Notes: generated by a model not told the origin, from the sequence alone. 64,000 bases of DNA from Ktedonobacteria bacterium brp13 (GCA_015099395.1 AP024096.1:2232001-2296000); one strand, 5' to 3'. Numbered from the stretch's first letter, positions 8,685 through 18,394 are shown. Made by a program: numbers and translations.

Positions 8685-9248
8685 TTAGATGGTCACGATC
8701 GCATCAGCACTACGTACGTCCCAGACAGAAGGCGGATATTGTTGGAATGCCTGGAAATATATCAATCTGAAGTCCAACCAGCTGGTAGTCTTACCACTAT
8801 CTCGTGGATCTTCGTTATAATCGCACGCAATACAATTTCCAGGAGGAGGAGTCTCCGGTGGCTTTGATGGCTCGGTCGGAGGTGGTGTCTCCGGTGGTTT
8901 AGGTGGATCATCATGCGTTTTTGTATGTGTAGGGCTATGATGAAGAAAATGGCCGTGGTGACGTTCACAGTAGTCGGCATAGAGTATTGTCGAAAGAATG
9001 TGGGCATGCCACAACTTATCAACGTTGTTGCTATACATACCAATGCGCTGATTCGGATGGCGTTTAATCAATACCAGGAAACGCTGATACTCTGCGAGTA
9101 GTTGATCAGCGTCCTGGGCCGATAAGCTATACTCTTTCTGCGCAACCTGTTGAATTTTCTCCCAATGGGGCCAGGATTTTATCTGTCTCAAGAAATGCTG
9201 GGCCTCTTGAGCCTCGGCGTTGGTTGCAAGTGGTGTTGCCATAGTCAT
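8685..9248 (-). CDS. Small protein with a VDxLWHxH motif (glycine-rich-domain-protein-like)
   Basis: A soluble protein of 187 residues. Residues about 55-105 hold LAEYQRFLVLIKRHP and VDKLWHAHILSTILYADYC, matching the VDxxWHxH signature of the DUF1399 / glycine-rich-domain-containing family, whose biochemical role is unknown. A Pro/Thr-rich linker with two copies of PPKPPETPPP-like sequence follows, then a C-terminal CIACDY segment and an aromatic tail. The chosen ATG (9248) is nine bases after AGGAG. It lies 33 bases downstream of the HAD-like gene on the same strand and is probably co-transcribed. Confidence 0.6.
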   Translation of the reverse strand: MTMATPLATNAEAQEAQHFLRQIKSWPHWEKIQQVAQKEYSLSAQDADQLLAEYQRFLVLIKRHPNQRIGMYSNNVDKLWHAHILSTILYADYCERHHGHFLHHSPTHTKTHDDPPKPPETPPPTEPSKPPETPPPGNCIACDYNEDPRDSGKTTSWLDFRLIYFQAFQQYPPSVWDVRSADAIVTI

Positions 9249-9280
9249 ATATGGATACTCCTCTTTTCGTCTCGACAAGA

Positions 9281-9976
9281 CTAGATGGATACCATCAGAC
9301 GCTCTACATGGTTCAACATGTCATGGACATGTGCTTGTGACCAGGACGCCATACCGACCATCGGAAACGCAGGTTCATCGTAGTGAGGGAGAACTTCGCA
9401 GCCAAAGGCTACTAAGATAACCCGATCCCGTAGGATGCGTTGCTTCTCTGGATCCAGGCAAGCCAATGATGCCTGTAATCGGTCGTACTGATCATCGATG
9501 AGCACGGCAAAAGAACGCACTTCATGAACGCACTGCGCAATTCTGGATAATTTATCAGCAATGCCTGTACAGAAAAGTGTTTTACTGCCAGGCAGGAAGG
9601 CTTTCTTCTCCAACCACCGCGTTGTAGCATGCATGATCTCTTGATGCATTTCATCTGTATAGCCATGCCGGGCAGTCGCATATGCGATTTCTCCATGGGA
9701 TGCAAGTGTCGCGACACCAGCAACAGCATCAGAATATGGATGCATGGCAAGCAATACTTGCGAATCATAATCTAGCCAGCCGATGGTATTATGAGCGACT
9801 TCATCTCCCACACGCTGTACGTATGCCCGAACTTCAGGGAATTGCAAGAACTCTACATAGCGGCATCGTAACCGATCAGACGCGATATGGAGCTGCAATT
9901 TGTCATTGCAGACCGTCGCGAAACGTATCATGTTCCGATATGCAATCGTCCCATCTATATCGATGTAGTAGTACAT
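9281..9976 (-). CDS. HAD-like hydrolase family protein
   Basis: A cytoplasmic 231-residue protein beginning MYYYIDIDGTIA: the DxD pair (Asp6, Asp8) and following GT are motif I of the haloacid dehalogenase superfamily. A segment GEIAYATARHGY fits motif II (Thr), SKTLFCTGIADKL contains the Lys expected for motif III, and FAVLIDDQYDR carries the acidic pair of motif IV. The substrate cannot be read from the sequence. GAGAGAAG precedes the ATG. It probably forms a two-gene operon with the downstream VDxLWHxH protein. Confidence 0.65.
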   Translation of the reverse strand: MYYYIDIDGTIAYRNMIRFATVCNDKLQLHIASDRLRCRYVEFLQFPEVRAYVQRVGDEVAHNTIGWLDYDSQVLLAMHPYSDAVAGVATLASHGEIAYATARHGYTDEMHQEIMHATTRWLEKKAFLPGSKTLFCTGIADKLSRIAQCVHEVRSFAVLIDDQYDRLQASLACLDPEKQRILRDRVILVAFGCEVLPHYDEPAFPMVGMASWSQAHVHDMLNHVERLMVSI

Positions 9977-10222
9977 AGATTCTTCTCTCTATCTGCGAAT
10001 TTATTCCTATTACCAGTATACTGGTCTATCATCACTCGTACATGAGTATCAACCAGGTGTCTTCCTTCTATAATGCTTTACCACTAAACATTTTATGTTG
10101 TGCGAGTATACTAGAGAGAAGTGGGAAGTACTGCGAATCATAATCTTTCACGATCCACTGGCAGGATATTGCACGAGTAGAATGCAAACACCAGCAGACA
10201 TAGCACTGCCCCTAACAGAAAG

Positions 10223-10255
10223 AGTCGTGCTCGGCACTCCAGTACCAGCACGACT
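10223..10255 (-). terminator. Terminator of the DHA2 pump gene
   Basis: A 9-bp stem (AGTCGTGCT/AGCACGACT) followed on the minus strand by CTTTCT, and on the plus strand by TTTT. It lies 43 bases beyond the stop of the pump gene. Confidence 0.65.
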
Positions 10256-10297
10256 TTTACTATCACTCGACCCCTTTAAACAGGCTCTCCGCTACGG

Positions 10298-12130
10298 TTA
10301 GGATTCTACAGAGGAGGCAATATCTTGCTCTTTCGCTGCTGTAGGAGCTTCCGGCTTGCTGGCCTGTTCGTGGAAGCTCTTCGCCAGTGGCACATCTTTG
10401 AGGAAGAAGGTTGCCACAATCATAATAACGCCAAAAAGCACGACTAGCTGGAAGCCATGCTGAATACCAACGACCAGAGACTGCTTGAGCGCCACAAAGA
10501 TCTGCTCTAACAGATGCTGTGCACTGTTTGCTGCCTGCTGAGCAATCGTGGCTGCTACGGCGTCGTGCTGCGCACCTGGCGGGATCTTGCCCTGCGCCTG
10601 TGCCTGCGCGACTGCACTTTTCGCAGCGTACTGCTTCGCGGTCCCGACCAGCGTTGACTGATACGGCGGGCTTACAAGTACCTGTGGATTGGTGGCGGCA
10701 CTTAGTCCTTGCGCCGTCAATTGCTGAGCACCAGCGGGCAGATGTTTGGCGATATCATCGGCAATCGTATTATTCACGACGGTACCCACGATCGCGACAC
10801 CTAGCGTGTTGCCGATCTGCTGCAGGTAGCGCGTTGCGGCTGTCCCTACACCCAGGCGTGTACGTGGCAGCGCGTTCTGTACGGCTAACGTCAGAATAGA
10901 GAAGAAGAGCCCCAGACCAAAGCCCACACAGACCATAAAGATGGTTGCTTGCAATAACGTTGTCGTGGCTGTCATGCGCGAGAAGAAGAAGGCTCCAATC
11001 GTGAGCAGGACCGCACCAATAATGGTGAGCCATTGATAACGACCAGTGCGCCCAACGAGCAAGCCACCAAGTACTGAACCAATCACAATACTCACGGTCA
11101 TCGGCGTAATCACCGCACCTGAGTTTGTGGCCGACTCACCCAGCACACCTTGTAAGAACAGAGGCAGATAGTAGGCCAGTGAAAGGAGGGTTGCACCAAC
11201 TCCTAGCGAGAGTATACTGACATTGGCAAAGACTCTGTTCTTGAACAGGTCTAATGGCAGCACAGGCTCAGCAGCAGAGCGCTCAACGAAGAAGAAGCCA
11301 ACAAACAGGACAACGGCTGCAACGAGTGCACCAATGACCTCGATGGAGTTCCAGGGATACGTCTGACCACCCCAGGTCAGGCCCAGCAAGAGACTGATGG
11401 TCGCAGCAGAGGCGAGCGCTGCTCCTACTATATCGATACGCTTGATCGCAGCCCAGCCACGATAGCGGGATGAAGCCACAGAGATGTTGGATGGAAGATA
11501 GATCAATAGCGCAACCAGGGCGATAATACCAATCGGCAGATTGACAAAGAAGACCCAGCGCCAGCGCGACTGATCACTGATCAACGTTCCAATAATCGGA
11601 CCGTGATCCGTGAGCCAACCACCCAGCGTAGGACCAAAGACGCTAGAGATGCCATAGACAGCGCCAAAGATACCCTGCCATTTCGGACGCTCCGCCGGTG
11701 TAAAGATATCTCCAACGACCGTAAAGACGAGCGAGATACCAATACCCGCGCCCAGGCCCTGCAAGGCACGAAAGGCAATAAGCTGCTCAATCGTCTGCGC
11801 TAAACCTGAAAGTAATGAGCCCAGTAAAAAAAGTACAACACCTACTACAAAAAACCATTTGCGCCCGAACTGATCAGACAGCTTACCGACAATAGGAATG
11901 ACGGTGGATGATGCCAGCAGATACGCTGTCGCAACCCAGGTGTAAAGGCTAAAACCATTCAGTTGTCCAACGATTTTAGGCAGCGCAGTACCTACAATCG
12001 TCTGATCCAACGCTTCCAGCAACAAGGTCAGCATAAGCGCAGCAAGCACGCTAACAAGCGCGAAGCCATAAAGACGCCGACCACCACCCTGTGATGCGGG
12101 ACTCGATGGAACAGGTACCGATGATGCCAT
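10298..12130 (-). CDS. DHA2-family (EmrB/QacA) 14-TM drug:proton antiporter
   Basis: An inner-membrane major facilitator efflux pump of 610 residues, typical for 14-helix DHA2 exporters. Visible motifs: EALDQTIVGTALPKI in helix 1 (motif D1), GKLSDQFGRKWFF (motif A), RALQGLGAGIG and the antiporter motif C GLGAGIGISLVFTVVGD. An Ala/Gln-rich extracytoplasmic loop (about residues 490-560) precedes the last helix, and the C-tail is charged. The ATG at 12130 has AGAGGAG ten bases upstream; the open frame extends 23 codons further up across the promoter region and is not used. A palindromic operator and a clear promoter lie upstream, so it is probably induced by a ligand-responsive repressor encoded elsewhere. 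Confidence 0.85.
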   Translation of the reverse strand: MASSVPVPSSPASQGGGRRLYGFALVSVLAALMLTLLLEALDQTIVGTALPKIVGQLNGFSLYTWVATAYLLASSTVIPIVGKLSDQFGRKWFFVVGVVLFLLGSLLSGLAQTIEQLIAFRALQGLGAGIGISLVFTVVGDIFTPAERPKWQGIFGAVYGISSVFGPTLGGWLTDHGPIIGTLISDQSRWRWVFFVNLPIGIIALVALLIYLPSNISVASSRYRGWAAIKRIDIVGAALASAATISLLLGLTWGGQTYPWNSIEVIGALVAAVVLFVGFFFVERSAAEPVLPLDLFKNRVFANVSILSLGVGATLLSLAYYLPLFLQGVLGESATNSGAVITPMTVSIVIGSVLGGLLVGRTGRYQWLTIIGAVLLTIGAFFFSRMTATTTLLQATIFMVCVGFGLGLFFSILTLAVQNALPRTRLGVGTAATRYLQQIGNTLGVAIVGTVVNNTIADDIAKHLPAGAQQLTAQGLSAATNPQVLVSPPYQSTLVGTAKQYAAKSAVAQAQAQGKIPPGAQHDAVAATIAQQAANSAQHLLEQIFVALKQSLVVGIQHGFQLVVLFGVIMIVATFFLKDVPLAKSFHEQASKPEAPTAAKEQDIASSVES

Positions 12131-12187
12131 GGAAGAGCAACTCCTCTCGTGTACGACCTGAAAACGAACCACGATAGGCTCGCCTGT

Positions 12188-12206
12188 ATAGGTCATCATG
12201 ACCTAT
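12188..12206. promoter_or_regulatory. 19-bp palindromic operator of the DHA2 pump
   Basis: ATAGGTCAT-C-ATGACCTAT is a perfect palindrome just downstream of the expected transcription start. A third half-site, AGGTCAC, lies at 12211-12217. This fits a TetR- or MarR-type repressor site. Confidence 0.6.
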
Positions 12207-12219
12207 CATAGTGACCTGT

Positions 12220-12248
12220 ATTATGGCTCGAAATATTTATTCTGTCAA
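12220..12248 (-). promoter_or_regulatory. Sigma-70 promoter of the DHA2 pump
   Basis: On the minus strand TTGACA (12248-12243), a 17-base spacer and CATAAT (12225-12220). The start would fall near 12213, placing the operator within the first 25 transcribed bases. Confidence 0.65.
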
Positions 12249-12405
12249 GTAAATTATTTATCGATTTATTCCTTTTAATGGTGAATTACATTTTGATATG
12301 CGTCTATCTATTTTTAGTTGAGGAAGAGACTCGATTTATAAATACATGCATTCATGTTTTTCGATAGCAAGAGGGCAAAATCCCTCCTGCTACGCGAGAC
12401 GAAGC

Positions 12406-13113
12406 TTACTCGTCGGTATTGAAGCGATACCCAACGCCAGAGACGGTCAGGATGAAACGTGGATGAGCAGGATCGGGTTCGATCTTGCGCCGTAGCTGAC
12501 CAACATAGACATGCAGATAGTGAGCCTCGGTCCCATAGCCGGTCCCCCACACCTGCGAGAGCAGCATCTGCCGTGTCATGATCTTCCCACTGTTCTTGAT
12601 CAGAGCCTTCAGCAGGTCGTATTCGGTAGGGGTAAGCTTAATGTCTTTCCCGTCCACCTGGACATTGCGTTGCGCAAAATCCACGCGCAGCGGACCCGCA
12701 ATAAAGATCGGCTCCGTCCCCGATTGAACCTGCGCGGTATGGCGCAAGGCCACACGAACGCGAGCAAGCACTTCATTCATACCGAAAGGCTTTGAGATAT
12801 AATCGTCGGCACCAAGATCGAGGGCCAGGACCTTATCATGCTCGGTATCCTTGACCGAGAGCACAATAATCGGCAAACTCGATTGCTCACGCACCCGCCG
12901 GCAGACCTCCAGTCCACTGATCCCAGGCAAACCCAGATCCAGTAATATCAGATCCGGCCTGCTATGCGCGACCGCCTCCAGTGCCTCTTCGCCATTGCTG
13001 GCTTCGAATATGTCATAGCCATGTGCAGCTAAACTCCGATGTAGGGCGCGCAAGATCTCAATCTCATCATCAACTATAAGGATGCGTGCACCACTCTTAC
13101 TCATAATTGTCAC
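12406..13113 (-). CDS. kdpE: KdpE-like OmpR-family response regulator
   Basis: A two-component DNA-binding regulator of 235 residues. The receiver domain (about residues 9-122) has the acidic pair Asp15-Asp16, phospho-acceptor Asp59 in LILLDLGLPG, and Lys in YISKPFG. The winged-helix domain (about 137-232) has LTPTEYDLLKALIKNSGK and SGVGYRF. These segments resemble KdpE closely. The GTG start overlaps the kinase stop by four bases (GTGA), so the two are translationally coupled. In the classic system KdpE activates kdpFABC at low K+; no kdpFABC is in the window, but KimA-type and APC transporters are, 1.2-10 kb away. Confidence 0.8.
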   Translation of the reverse strand: MTIMSKSGARILIVDDEIEILRALHRSLAAHGYDIFEASNGEEALEAVAHSRPDLILLDLGLPGISGLEVCRRVREQSSLPIIVLSVKDTEHDKVLALDLGADDYISKPFGMNEVLARVRVALRHTAQVQSGTEPIFIAGPLRVDFAQRNVQVDGKDIKLTPTEYDLLKALIKNSGKIMTRQMLLSQVWGTGYGTEAHYLHVYVGQLRRKIEPDPAHPRFILTVSGVGYRFNTDE

Positions 13114-14804
13114 AATCCCTTTTCTGTCTGCTGTAGCGGTAAGGTAAAGTAAAAAATAGCGCCACCATCAGGTCGGTTATCGGCCCAGATTTTGCCACCA
13201 TGAGCTTCAATCAAGCCCCGACAGACCGCCAGACCAAGGCCGGTCCCCATCGTGCTTGAACGCGGGCCTGACTTCTTCTTTCCGCTGGAGACCCGATAGA
13301 ATTTGTCAAAGATACGTTCGAGATCCTGAGGTGGTATACCTGGCCCACGATCAGCGATACTGACCTGTAACGTATGATCAATCACCTTTACTGCTATATC
13401 TATTGGTGTTCCCGCAGGTGTATAACGGGTAGCATTCTCTAGCAGATTTGTCACAACCTGGTCGATCTGCAGATAGTCCAATTCGACCGGTGGCAAGTCG
13501 TCTGGCATATCTAAGCGAACTTCGTGCTCGTGTAATGTTGATGTCATATGCGCCAGCACATCATGAATGAGTTCGTCTATAGGATACCATTCTTTTTCGG
13601 CTTTGAGCGCGCCACCTTCTATACGCGACATATCTAGCAGGTTCCCCACCAAACGGTTCAAGCGGTCTGCTTCACGCTCAATGGCCATCGCAAAGCTGCG
13701 CCGGTTCTCCTCATCCCAATACACATCCTCTTGCAAGAGACTACTTGCAGCGGCTTTGATCGACGAGAGAGGCGTCCGTAGATCATGTGAGACAGAGGAG
13801 AGCAGGGCAGCACGTAATGCATCTGTACTGCGCAACAACGCTATCTGTAACGTCTCGCGCTGCAAACGAGCGCGTTCAATCATCGCGGTAGCCTGATCAA
13901 GAAACGTCCAGAAGAAGGCGGCACGATCGTTTAAGCGCACGGTCTCACCAGGCTTATTCCCCTGCGGCCTGCGCTCCTGTGGAAAATTGCGCGCACGCCC
14001 CATCATCACCAGGCGTGCAACACCGACCACCTTCTGTCCTTGATGCAACGGCACAAAACGCACGAAGTGCTGCTCCGCGAGCGGTCCAGTCGACGTGACA
14101 ACGCGTCGTACACGATAGACCATACTTTTATCTGGCTCATTGTACAGATCGACAATTCTCCCGTTCTCAAGCACTGACTGCGCCGTAAGAATCTCATCTG
14201 AACTCAGCTCCATCGTGGCAAAATTCTGGCTCGCATCCGCCTGTAAAGCCAGTTTACCATGGGGGTCCGGCAGCAGAATCGCACAATCACGCACACCGGC
14301 ATACGTAAAATTACTGACGATGGCCTGCGCGACAACCGTCAACTGCCGCTCAAGGTTGTCCTCATTCGTGGTTGTATTGACCAGTTCATAGAGCGCTCGC
14401 GCCTCATGCTCGCGTTGCTGCGCCTCTGAGGCCCGTTGCCGGGCGACCGCCGCTTGCTGACCTGTCAGCATCGCGGTCACCAGGAAGATAAAGAGCGCCA
14501 ACCATTCGGATGCGTCATAAATGGTAAACTTGAATAGAGGCGAAACCAGAAAGAAATCAAAGGATACAAAAGCGACAAGCGACACAATGACGGCAGCATA
14601 CAGGCCGCGTTTACTGGCCAGCCCCAGCACCACCAGCAGATAAAGGAAAGATATATTGGGGATACGTGGATACAAATGCAGTGCATAGATAAACAGCGTC
14701 ACTAGTATCGCTGAGACCGCACCAATCAACGTATCAACAATATAGCGCTTACCCCATCCCTCCTCAACATCACCTAAAAATAATACTCGTTCTAACATCG
14801 GCAT
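13110..14804 (-). CDS. KdpD-like sensor histidine kinase lacking the KdpD/Usp input domains
   Basis: A membrane sensor kinase of 564 residues. Residues about 22-120 form the DUF4118 four-helix membrane unit of KdpD, 135-275 a GAF-like domain, then HisKA with His341 in SSVSHDLRTPL, and HATPase with N, G1 (DRGPGIPP) and G2 (GTGLGLAVCRG) boxes. Full-length KdpD has about 370 more N-terminal residues (KdpD ATP-binding and Usp domains) that are absent here. The start at 14804 follows GAGG at eight bases. It is the first gene of a two-gene operon with the regulator. Confidence 0.8.
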   Translation of the reverse strand: MPMLERVLFLGDVEEGWGKRYIVDTLIGAVSAILVTLFIYALHLYPRIPNISFLYLLVVLGLASKRGLYAAVIVSLVAFVSFDFFLVSPLFKFTIYDASEWLALFIFLVTAMLTGQQAAVARQRASEAQQREHEARALYELVNTTTNEDNLERQLTVVAQAIVSNFTYAGVRDCAILLPDPHGKLALQADASQNFATMELSSDEILTAQSVLENGRIVDLYNEPDKSMVYRVRRVVTSTGPLAEQHFVRFVPLHQGQKVVGVARLVMMGRARNFPQERRPQGNKPGETVRLNDRAAFFWTFLDQATAMIERARLQRETLQIALLRSTDALRAALLSSVSHDLRTPLSSIKAAASSLLQEDVYWDEENRRSFAMAIEREADRLNRLVGNLLDMSRIEGGALKAEKEWYPIDELIHDVLAHMTSTLHEHEVRLDMPDDLPPVELDYLQIDQVVTNLLENATRYTPAGTPIDIAVKVIDHTLQVSIADRGPGIPPQDLERIFDKFYRVSSGKKKSGPRSSTMGTGLGLAVCRGLIEAHGGKIWADNRPDGGAIFYFTLPLQQTEKGL

Positions 14805-15008
14805 CAGTCGTACCTCAAACGTACTTCAGACGTGCGACGTACACGTTCCTATACATACGCACTATCTTTCTACACACTATCCTTCAATTTCTATGCACAA
14901 GAAGAATATCACACATAATGGCAAAAAGAGAATAAGGACAATCCTTCTTTTTCTTCTCCTTTTTCAGTACAAATAGCCTATTCAAACCACGCTACACCCA
15001 CTTTTTAC

Positions 15009-15038
15009 TTGACCCTCTGCCCTGTACACACGTATACT
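15009..15038 (+). promoter_or_regulatory. Promoter placed for a leaderless transcript
   Basis: TTGACC (15009-15014), 18-base spacer, TATACT (15033-15038). The ATG of the lipoprotein gene begins at 15045, so the expected transcription start coincides with the start codon. No ribosome site is present. Confidence 0.6.
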
Positions 15039-15044
15039 CAATAT

Positions 15045-16421
15045 ATGAAACAACGTAATGGTGTACGACTATTCATCACGCTCTGCCTGAGTCTGGTGGT
15101 GTTAACAGCGGCCTCGGCATGTACTGCCGGACACGTGGGAACAAAGGTCATCGGCTTCATACGCGCAGGCCAACTCTGGACGATCGATCCTGATGGGGCC
15201 AACGCTTTCGCTGTCGTTCCGCCCGCGTCAAATGTCATCGGCTATGCATGGTCACCCGACCATCATCTCCTCGCTTTCCGTACGCTGGACGCCAGCTACA
15301 CACAGCCAACACTGCGGCGACAGTTACGCACAGAGCCAGTCACAGGTCAGGTCGTCGATGCACCTGGCACGCTGAATACGATTGGCGTCGATGGCGGGAC
15401 GGCGATCACGATCGCGTTCTCCAGTGTCGCCATCAACTATAGTACACCCTACTGGAATAGCACTGGAAATCGTCTGCTCTATCGCCAGACACCAGTGAAT
15501 TTCGCAGCCAGTCCCGCCAATGAAAGCTGGTGGATCGCGCAAAATGATCAGCCAGGCGGCATTGCAGCGAAGAGCTTTCCCTCCACCTTTTCGCTACCTT
15601 CATTCTCCTATAATAGCGAACACTACCAATTGCTCGGAAACGCAGAGCAGGGTGTTTTCACAACCGATATTACCGGCAAACAGCAACAATCTGTGCTCAA
15701 CCCTTTAGCTGGACACCCTCTGCCCGCTACACTTGAACGTGTGCTCTGGCGTCCTGGCAACCATGATCAAAGTATGCTTTACGTGATCCCGACAACACCA
15801 TCAGCGAACAATACAGCAAATAGTCAGCAAGGACAAAAAAAGGCACAGTATGCGTTGCAGATGACAGCCCTGCACGGCGCAACCACGACACTGGCCCGCT
15901 GCAACTGTACGCAATTTAGCTGGTCACCCAACGGAGACGCTGCACTCTATAGCGATGGAGCAGACTATACGCTGGTGACGATTGCCAGCGGAGCGAGCCA
16001 GAGCTATCATGCCGAGAATGGAGCCGTCCCCTACTGGTCACCAGACGGCCAGTTTCTGCTCCTGGATGGTCAACATACGCTCTCATTGATCAATATCAAG
16101 ACACATAGTATCACAACACCGCTCAGCGATGGGCAGAGCGTAACCAGCACACCTGTATCCACACAGGCTATAGGCACAGGGACACTGCTGGAGCCAACAG
16201 CCAACAACCTCTGGTCAGCCGATAGCCGCCACTTTGCCTTCGCCAGCCGTGGGCGACTCACCTGGCAACAGACAACACTCCACACTGGCCAAGGACTCTA
16301 TACCGCGACCATTGACGATCAGGGCAAATTCCAGGGCAGCCCCTCCCTGGTCCAGAAAGGCAACAATATCACCCAGGTAGGCTGGACATATCAGGATCAA
16401 AATACAGCTTTTCTGTATTAG
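15045..16421 (+). CDS. Secreted lipoprotein with TolB/WD40-like beta-propeller repeats
   Basis: An exported 458-residue protein. Residues 1-25 are a lipoprotein-type signal peptide (KQR, hydrophobic core, TAASA-Cys26; an imperfect lipobox). The rest carries recurring propeller-like blades: FIRAGQLWTIDPDGAN, GYAWSPDHHLLAFR, FSWSPNGDAALYS, YWSPDGQFLLLDG and WSADSRHFAFASRG, the W-SPDG pattern of TolB/PD40 propellers. A function in surface binding or sensing is possible; no catalytic motif is visible. The gene is transcribed divergently from the KdpD-like kinase, and its start sits directly on the promoter. Alternative TTG at 15009 is part of the -35 box. Confidence 0.7.
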   Translation: MKQRNGVRLFITLCLSLVVLTAASACTAGHVGTKVIGFIRAGQLWTIDPDGANAFAVVPPASNVIGYAWSPDHHLLAFRTLDASYTQPTLRRQLRTEPVTGQVVDAPGTLNTIGVDGGTAITIAFSSVAINYSTPYWNSTGNRLLYRQTPVNFAASPANESWWIAQNDQPGGIAAKSFPSTFSLPSFSYNSEHYQLLGNAEQGVFTTDITGKQQQSVLNPLAGHPLPATLERVLWRPGNHDQSMLYVIPTTPSANNTANSQQGQKKAQYALQMTALHGATTTLARCNCTQFSWSPNGDAALYSDGADYTLVTIASGASQSYHAENGAVPYWSPDGQFLLLDGQHTLSLINIKTHSITTPLSDGQSVTSTPVSTQAIGTGTLLEPTANNLWSADSRHFAFASRGRLTWQQTTLHTGQGLYTATIDDQGKFQGSPSLVQKGNNITQVGWTYQDQNTAFLY

Positions 16422-16456
16422 CCGGCCAAATGCTCTTCAAAACAGGTAATGTCGCT

Positions 16457-16522
16457 AAAGCCTCCCTCTTTGAGGCTCACCGGAATAGGTTTTTTGGCCT
16501 ATCCCAGTGAGACTCAAAGAAG
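16457..16522. repeat. Repeat module C: long cruciform
   Basis: A nested hairpin: outer CTCTTTGAG/CTCAAAGAAG and inner GCTCACCGG(A)ATAGG with CCTATCC(C)AGTGAG around TTTTTTGG. The inner part recurs at 58915-58956. It also directly follows the lipoprotein gene and may serve as its terminator. Confidence 0.7.
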
Positions 16523-16590
16523 GAAATACAGATTAAAACCCATTACTATATCTATCGCATAAAATGACTGCATATTACGATAAATATAGC

Positions 16591-16778
16591 TATCGCCTGT
16601 AAAGTACCCAAAAACTCGTCCCCCTCTTTGAGGGGGGAGATAGCTTTAGCTATCGGGGGGAGCCATCCTCGCCTTATGCTCTCGATGACTATTCTACGCC
16701 AGCTATCTCTTTCATACTGAGATTTCCTCATCGAGAATGACAGACTATGAAGGCAAAATAGCCAGATAGCGTTTAATC
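16591..16778 (+). repeat. Repeat module A with the double-hairpin core
   Basis: The core at 16620-16662 holds CCCCCTCTTTGAGGGGGG and the palindrome GATAGCTTTAGCTATC. It is followed by about 115 conserved bases (CATCCTCGCCTTATGCTC, then a segment ending GATAGCGTTTAAT). Near-identical copies occur at 24520-24690 and 59030-59209. Confidence 0.85.
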
Positions 16779-16835
16779 CTCGAATTACGCTGTTAACCAT
16801 CACCCTACACGAATTATCCCCTGAGCATTCATAGT

Positions 16836-16998
16836 CTATAAACGAGGAATACAGGCTATAGAAACTAAAGTACTATTTAGCGTAGAATGATAGTGAGCAG
16901 CATAAGTGAAGGATAGCTCCCCCCGATAGCTAAAGCTATCTCCCCCCTCAAAGAGGGGGACAAGGGATTTATCATCTTTACAGGTAATAGTGAATATT
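16836..16998 (-). repeat. Repeat module B (inverted core)
   Basis: The core at 16917-16959 is the reverse complement of module A core. The upstream side (TTTAGCGTAGAATGATAGTG) matches 59518-59538, and the downstream border is ACAGGTAATAGTGAA. Confidence 0.8.
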
Positions 16999-17003
16999 AA
17001 TAG

Positions 17004-17235
17004 CAAGCGACGGGGTGCATTCGTCATGGCATCCCACCTTTCTCCATCGGCCTGGGATGCGGCCTCATTGTATATCCCACAAAAAACCTATCCCGGTGAG
17101 CCCTCAAAGACCATCATGAAAAGGATGCACCACCCAGGATGAAAACGCCATTTTCAGAAGAGAGGGGGACAAGGGCTTAAGTGCACTATACAGGCGATAG
17201 TGAACTTTATTGACAGGCGATAGTGAACTTTCACG
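17004..17235. repeat. Repeat module D plus tandem border motifs
   Basis: Bases 17004-17170 match 59324-59421 and, more loosely, 59647-59810. The segment includes CAAGCGACGGGGTGCATTCG, AAAAAACCTATCCCGGTGAG (inverse of module C) and GATGAAAACGCC. The border motif ACAGGCGATAGTGAACTTT then occurs twice in tandem (17190 and 17213). Confidence 0.8.
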
Positions 17236-17341
17236 AGGAGAGAGACAGCCCCAACTATGCTGATCGGCACATTGCCGTTCTTGGTCACAAATAGTACAAT
17301 AACCTCTGAATAATGAGCTATGTATCCGAGGAGAATTACCT

Positions 17342-17569
17342 ATGAGCAAAGAAGAACGTAAATTACACCTGGTCCGTACAGAACCCGAGCCAGAGGTCCC
17401 AGAGCAGCAAGACGACGACGATGATGAGGATGGCGACGAGTATAGCGATATGGATCAACTTGAACGTCTGGAGTCGTTACGCGAAGATATGGAAGAGCTT
17501 GGTGTGACCACATTGGATGAGGTTATCGAGCGTATTGCAGAGCTAAATCATAAACTAGATAATCACTAA
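17342..17569 (+). CDS. Small acidic hypothetical protein
   Basis: A 75-residue soluble protein, not recognised. Residues 14-38 are a stretch of Asp/Glu with a DDDDDEDGDE core; residues 39-75 are predicted to form an amphipathic helix pair (LERLESLREDMEEL, then DEVIERIAELNHKL), possibly a short coiled coil. GAGGAG lies seven bases before the ATG, a convincing start. It is monocistronic, preceded by the repeat cluster and convergent with the liv operon. Confidence 0.65.
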   Translation: MSKEERKLHLVRTEPEPEVPEQQDDDDDEDGDEYSDMDQLERLESLREDMEELGVTTLDEVIERIAELNHKLDNH

Positions 17570-17574
17570 TGCTC

Positions 17575-17615
17575 ATAGGGGGGGCGAGTTGGCCTTAGCT
17601 TACCCCCGCCCCTAT
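17575..17615. terminator. Bidirectional terminator between the acidic protein gene and livF
   Basis: ATAGGGG and its G-tract pair with CCCCGCCCCTAT around a TTGGCCTTAGC loop, midway between convergent genes. The stem is imperfect. Confidence 0.5.
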
Positions 17616-17689
17616 TGAACATCTGATAGCTGATAGACATCGATTTCTGTGCCTGGCTGCATCCTGGCGTATCCTGGCAATAACTATTA

Positions 17690-18394
<705 letters not shown>

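Noticed and set aside
16552..16803. Short open frames across the repeat clusters (also near 24500 and 58920)
   Set aside because: All translate the palindromic repeat itself (the same SIRRGWLPPIAKAISPL peptide each time), so they are repeat-derived, not genes.
16457..17235. CRISPR array
   Set aside because: Repeats are long palindromic modules in mixed orientation with irregular spacing, without spacers of equal length or cas genes.
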